The position numbers and the translations under genes are program-made. DNA of 64,000 nucleotides, from assembly GCA_020747065.1 (NCBI GenBank), contig JAGMVK010000014.1, forward strand, positions 1,426,001 to 1,490,000, written 5' to 3'. This document shows positions 59,909 through 64,000 of the stretch, piece by piece. The notes under the pieces were generated by a model. It did no database searches, had not been told where the DNA came from, and worked only from the letters and a program-made list of their open reading frames with translations. This DNA comes from Cadophora sp. MPI-SDFR-AT-0126. Taxonomy: Eukaryota; Ascomycota; Leotiomycetes; Helotiales; Ploettnerulaceae. Within the stretch, counting starts at the first letter, position 1. Each line of letters starts with the position of its first letter.

Positions 59909-59926
59909 ATACTATTGGGAACACTG
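59909..59926 (-). repeat. 3' TIR of hAT element
   Basis: 18 bp inverse of 56044-56061, followed by the duplication CACCTTAG. Just inside (59,838-59,880) lies CGTACGGTCTCA with an inverted partner GTACGTATGAGACC. Confidence 0.95.
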
Positions 59927-60029
59927 CACCTTAGTAGAGGCCGCTAAATATTTATATTATACTTAATAAGAAGCGTGGGAAGAAAGAGCATAACTTATTC
60001 GTAAATAAATTACGCACTTTAATCCTTGT

Positions 60030-60420
60030 CCTTTATATAAACGGCAGTTATATTAACGATAAGGTTAGCGCTTTAGTTGTAACAGCCGATAGCTCTATTA
60101 TATATTAGTTATACCTAGGCCGAGTGTTAGAGATCACTATTTACGCAGCTGAGTTAAGAGGGATTCTTTTAGTACTCGAGATCTTATATAAGAGAGACTA
60201 TAAAGCCGTCATAGTTTTTACAGATAACTAGGCAACAATCAAGTCCGTAGCTAACCCAGATAGCTAATCCGGCTAATATATCCTTCTTCAGATACTATAA
60301 ATAATAGAAAACATAAGACGTAAAAGAATAAAGCTAGAGTTCTACTAGGTCCCGGCTTATATAAGTATAGAAGACAACAAAAGAACAGATGAGGCAGCAA
60401 AGGAAGCTATAGGCTAGCGA
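60030..60420 (+). pseudogene. LINE ORF2 RNase H domain (distal part of split LINE)
   Basis: The plus strand reads IYAAELRGILLVLEILYKRD, AVIVFTDN, ATIKSVANPDS and RTDEAAKEA, the RNase H domain of ORF2 with the catalytic D in FTDN, interrupted by TAG/TAA. It belongs to the LINE broken by the hAT element. The following 600 bp (60.45-61.08 kb) are ORF2 C-terminal and 3' sequence, still RIP-damaged. Confidence 0.7.
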
Positions 60421-61176
60421 AGGATTAAAGACTAGGAGCAGTCAAGAAAAGTTGATACTAGCTAAACTACTTATAGACTGCTAGGTTACTCGCTTATTGC
60501 AGTAATAAGAGTTATCTATAACTCGCTTTTACTAGCCGAATAAAAAGAGGAATAAACAAATGAAAAGATAGAATAAGAGCTCTATAGAATATACCCGGAG
60601 CTAACGATAAAAATGCTCCTGTTATATAAGTTAGTACCTAGACTATTTAGCTCGCTAATAGTATAGTTATATATAGTAAAAATAGGTCTGCGGCAGTTCC
60701 TATTTCTTAAGAAAGTACTAGATATAAATAACAATAAGTACGAGTGTAAAAAAGGTTTATAAATTATATATTATATCCTTTTCTCCTACCCTCTTTATTG
60801 TAAATTATAGTAGGAAATATAAAAAAGAGAAAAAACAAGAGAATAGCAGGACCTTAGGAAAGTATTAAGAGCGTAAGCTCTTGTATTAAAAGTATTAAAA
60901 TTTATAAGAAATACTAGACTTCTTAAGTAATTCGAAGCTATTCTACAGACACTATAATTACAAACTATATACTAGGAACTATTTAGGGTATAGTAAACTA
61001 AAAATCGGACTAGAATAAGGAAGCAAAGTAGAGAGGATAAGATACTAGAACTATAACAGCTAGGGCAAGAAGAAATAAGGGGCATGTAAATATTAATAGC
61101 TACTGATAGTCAGGTAATTACACACTGACCAAAATGCCGCATGAGCGACCATTAGTCGCTAGGATCGGTCTATGAA

Positions 61177-61203
61177 TAAATCAATCAATCAATCAATCAA
61201 TCA
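61177..61203. repeat. TCAA tandem repeat at LINE 3' end
   Basis: Six TCAA units (AAATCAATCAATC...) follow the last LINE sequence. Simple-repeat tails replace poly(A) in several I/Tad-clade LINEs. The marker dates the right edge of the transposon nest. Confidence 0.8.
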
Positions 61204-61998
61204 GGCACCGATAATAGGGTAGATTCAGCCTCGACCTCCGCATGCTACTCCAGTGGCTTGGCTTTCCAATCAATCCACTTCAGTCTGATCAACAGAACAC
61301 TCCGGTCTCTCCTCAACTGCCGCGCCTTCAGCACGTCACGAAACGAGCTAAGGTCAGCTTTCTCTCATCTAAATTAGACCCCTGCTAATACCTCACAGAG
61401 CGAGAAGTCATCCTACCTGGTAGCCGCCGTCCCAATGTCCGGCAAGGATATAGCGATTAAAGAGCATGCTCGCCATATATTAAAGGTCGTTGTAGTTACG
61501 CCTGTTAGTAAGACTCTACTTTATTTATTTTAAGTTACTAAGAGCTACCTGACGTTCCACTAACGGTTAGTCAATGCACCCAGAACCTGACAAAAGTGCC
61601 ACAAAAATCGTTAACACGAACGTTGGGGCTGTCACGAGACCTTGGCGGAAGTGGAGGAATCGAACTCAGTACTAGTGCCTTTTAGGATTAGCCGGGCGGA
61701 ATAGACATTTGTCATCATCATTCAATGTAATCGAACCTTCCCTTCAACTTGATCAAAGCAGATGGTGAGGCATATCCATGTTCACCCCACCTCAATCTTG
61801 ATAGTATCAGAACCAATATATCGTCTTCCAGTCGCGGGTTCCATGCTTTAGTCCTGCCTCGGACATTTATGCAACATATGTTTGGACCCTTGATTTGGGA
61901 GTCGATTCGTTTCTTCCCAGTTGAGCGCGGAGCGGGTTGTCACTGTTTGCTACCATCAGATCATTGGATCAGGTAGTGTTTAAGGGCTCACATCTACC
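61204..61998. other. Intergenic region and promoter of the regulator gene
   Basis: Normal composition returns. A short fragment at 61,430-61,540 can be read as protein (PMSGKDIAIKEHARHILKVV) but lacks context. The frame at 61,749-61,976 shows no domain. The regulator promoter must lie here; no clear TATA box is asserted. Confidence 0.4.
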
Positions 61999-63868
61999 AT
62001 GCTCACAAGTAGTCCACATAAGAGGAAGCGGATAGTGCAGGCATGTAGACCATGCGGAAATAGGAAAGTTAAGGTATGGATGGATGTGATCAGATTCCAA
62101 TTTTAGATTCTAAACTGATCGCTCTTACTAGTGCGATGGGGTGACGCCTAGCTGTAGCAGGTGTCTGGCGGATGGTGTTGCATGCTTTTATCCGATTTCT
62201 AAGCGGAACAAGTGGTGAATGAGATGATGGTCTGCTTGTCATGAGTATTAATGTACTGACTCTCACTTGTAATAGGGCTTCTAACCCAGCTGCACGAGCA
62301 ACGCCTCCAACTCGATCAACACTCTTACCAGAGGCACTCCTGTCAAATCCAGAACAGTCGATCCTGTCGGAAATCTCCAGCATCCTCAGAACTCGACTAT
62401 TTCAAACATACTTCAGATGTATTCATCCAATATGGCCTATCTTATACAAGCCACTGTATGATACACTTAATCATGCAGAGCTTATGGATGTCCTCCCGAT
62501 CCCGCTGATCAACGCCATGTTTTCGATCGCAGTTCCACTTCTAGATTCGGATGATGATATTAGCCACTCAAAGAATGACCAGGCCCATCAGTTCTTTCTG
62601 GAAGCATTAAGGTCGCTGAGAGAATATGAGTCCCCAAATGGGAATCAGTCTATCTTTGCCATCCAGCCGACTATAATTCATTGTCAGGTGCTCACAATCT
62701 TGGCTCTTCAACAACACGGAATCGCAGCATTCTCTCAGGCAGGTATGCTATGTGCAGTTGCTGTATCGATGGCAATTGACCTCCGGCTTCATATCGAATC
62801 AGTTACAGATACATATATCGAGGCTCAAACAAAATCCCGAGTCTGGTGGTCAGTTTACGTCCTCGAAAAGATGCTGTCTTGCGAGATGAGTCGGCCGACT
62901 TTACTAAGATCCGAAGAATCAGACACCCCTTTTCCGTCTGTGGAAGAGTCCGATGAGTATGAGTTCTTCTCCGAAGCTTCTCAGACAAACAACGTCAAGC
63001 CGCGTTCACTGAAGTTGAGGACAATTTCCGCCTTTCACACGTCTATACGAATTGCCATGCTTATGGAGGAGGTTTCTAGACAAATATACAGCATCGGTGC
63101 AAGAAAAAAGATTCGAGAAGACCGTGTATTTGGGGAAGAAACGAGACTTCGAATTTGGGCGCAGCTGAAGGACTACGAACAGGCACTCGAGTCATCACCC
63201 TTAAAGTTGGATATCAGTAGACAAGGGCCAGTCATTCCAGTCACGGTGACCAACTATGTAGTAAGTTACAAACCAAAGGCAAGGCCATGACACTGCTGAA
63301 ACGATACAGTACTTGTGGCTTACCACCATTCTACTGCACCGTCCCTTCATCGAACATTGGCAGCAAGACAGGGGTAGCGATGAGCTTTCACTTGTGCATG
63401 AAGATCCTTACAGGATATGTTGCGTTGCTGCTGACCACATCTGCTCTATTCTGGAAAAGCATAGTGACCTTATCAAATGCATGCCATGTGATCTTGTCTT
63501 CCCGATCTTTGTGGCGGGCAACATTTTTTTGCGCCGCTGGCGACAGTCAGGAAGGCAAGATATCGGTATCCAGCAAAGTCTAGAGTTGTGTGTCAGATGG
63601 CTCAACGCGCTTGGGAAGAGTTGGAAATGTGCTAAAGCACGGCGCCAAGTATTGGCGGAATGTATGAGTATCCATAATTTCTTCTGAAGCCGTGCTGACG
63701 ATGTTCCTAGCCATGGACACCATCACTCCCCCCAACGAACAGGACAAGTCATTGCCATCATGGCAACCCACCAATCCTGCAATAGAGGGGTTGATCTCGG
63801 AAGAAGATTTCGACTTGGATTATATGCAATGGATTTCTAGCGTAGATATTCCAAGTTTTCTAGAATGA
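61999..63868 (+). CDS. Zn2Cys6 transcription factor with Fungal_trans domain, 5 exons
   Basis: Exons 61999-62073, 62132-62214, 62276-63260, 63310-63661 and 63711-63868 splice in phase to 550 residues; introns are 49-61 nt with GT...AG ends. The binuclear cluster is exact: Cys16, 19, 26, 33, 36 and 43 with spacing C-X2-C-X6-C-X6-C-X2-C-X6-C (ACRPCGNRKVK then CDGVTPSCSRC, ADGVACFYP). The first intron falls inside the cluster, as is common in fungi. The middle domain shows the Fungal_trans pattern: FQTYFRCIHPIWPIL, MAIDLRLHIES, RVWWSVYVLEKMLSCEMSRP. The C-terminus is acidic (ISEEDFDLDYMQWISS), a possible activation region. It acts in the nucleus as a gene regulator; targets are unknown. It is not tied by spacing to any enzyme gene in the window. 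Confidence 0.93.
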
Positions 63869-64000
63869 ATCTGGTCTGTTTCACAACAACTAATGAAGAC
63901 TCGATGAAAAAGTGAGCATCCCATGCATTGATAATTTCCAGCATTCGGTATCAAATTTGCAACTCTTACGGCAAGACAAAGAGAACCACGCCAGGTCAGA
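63869..64000. other. 3' flank of regulator gene
   Basis: This 132-bp stretch of ordinary sequence holds the presumed 3' untranslated region. No further gene is visible. Confidence 0.5.

Larger units (their letters stand above)
56044..59926 (+). mobile_element. hAT DNA transposon, apparently complete
   Basis: Perfect 18-bp terminal inverted repeats (CAGTGTTCCCAATAGTAT) lie at 56044-56061 and 59909-59926. The 8-bp CACCTTAG stands immediately outside on both sides (56036-56043 and 59927-59934), the diagnostic hAT target duplication. Length is 3,883 bp. A transposase gene on the plus strand reads through without a stop once two introns are removed. Subterminal DNA is rich in GTAT/ATAC words. Composition is normal although the surrounding LINE is RIP-damaged. 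All parts needed for movement seem present. Confidence 0.95.
49151..61203 (+). mobile_element. Tad/I-like LINE, RIP-damaged, interrupted by three insertions
   Basis: It holds ORF1 (49.2-50.56 kb), endonuclease and reverse transcriptase (50.87-55.19 kb), RNase H (60.03-60.42 kb) and a TCAA-repeat tail ending at 61,203. It is split by a pogo/Fot1 element (53,122-54,950), a roughly 470-bp insertion (about 55,192-55,664) and a hAT element (56,044-59,926). Removing these leaves about 6 kb, a normal size for the family. Reverse transcriptase text resumes in register after the pogo element and RNase H follows the hAT, which confirms one interrupted host element. The exact 5' end is not visible. Confidence 0.8.

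Noticed and set aside
61640..61715. tRNA-like text (GAGTTCGATTCC on the minus strand)
   Set aside because: The T stem does not pair properly, and no D or anticodon arm could be fitted.
62090..62383. 97-codon minus-strand frame over the first introns of the regulator
   Set aside because: Antisense to an exact Zn2Cys6 cluster with good splice sites.

Overview
The window reads as nuclear DNA of a filamentous ascomycete (Pezizomycotina). Host genes carry short spliceosomal introns (about 45-110 nt, GT...AG). Protein families are typically fungal: an NRPS-like adenylating enzyme, a Zn2Cys6/Fungal_trans regulator, a small secreted Cys-containing protein and an NB-ARC-like relic. Long tracts are drained of C and G in the manner of repeat-induced point mutation (RIP). 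No species is named because nothing here decides it.

Layout. (1) 1-10.78 kb, normal composition: an NRPS-like gene running off the left edge (minus), a secreted protein gene with three exons, a decayed stretch, an MDR-family oxidoreductase (minus), a metallo-beta-lactamase-fold remnant and a secreted amidohydrolase (minus). (2) 10.78-40.74 kb, an AT-rich block with abrupt edges. It holds a large unidentified minus-strand coding relic (15.0-19.65 kb), an 8.4 kb Ty1/Copia element with LTRs and a 5-bp target duplication (19.67-28.11 kb), and a 12 kb Ty3/Gypsy element on the minus strand with 276-bp LTRs (28.35-40.31 kb). A 74-nt tRNA-shaped relic also lies here. (3) 40.74-47.95 kb, normal composition: a truncated, frameshifted serine beta-lactamase-family pseudogene against the AT border, simple repeats, a gene with a degenerate NB-ARC segment, and an intact intronless serine hydrolase of the NylB/EstB type. 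(4) 47.96-61.2 kb, a second transposon nest. A 5'-truncated LINE is followed by a longer Tad/I-like LINE on the plus strand, both RIP-damaged. The longer LINE is split by a pogo/Fot1-type element (53,122-54,950, TA duplication, 44-bp identical TIRs), a roughly 470-bp insertion that may be a solo LTR, and a hAT element (56,044-59,926, 8-bp duplication, perfect 18-bp TIRs) whose transposase reads through intact as a 765-aa, three-exon gene. (5) 61.2-64 kb: a complete five-exon Zn2Cys6 transcription factor gene.

The genes do not form an obvious single pathway. The NRPS-like enzyme, oxidoreductase, amidohydrolase and Zn2Cys6 regulator are of kinds common in secondary metabolism, but 60 kb of transposons separate them and co-function is not shown. 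The clearest story is the layering of elements: old, heavily mutated LINE, Copia and Gypsy copies; then a lightly damaged pogo element; then an apparently intact hAT.
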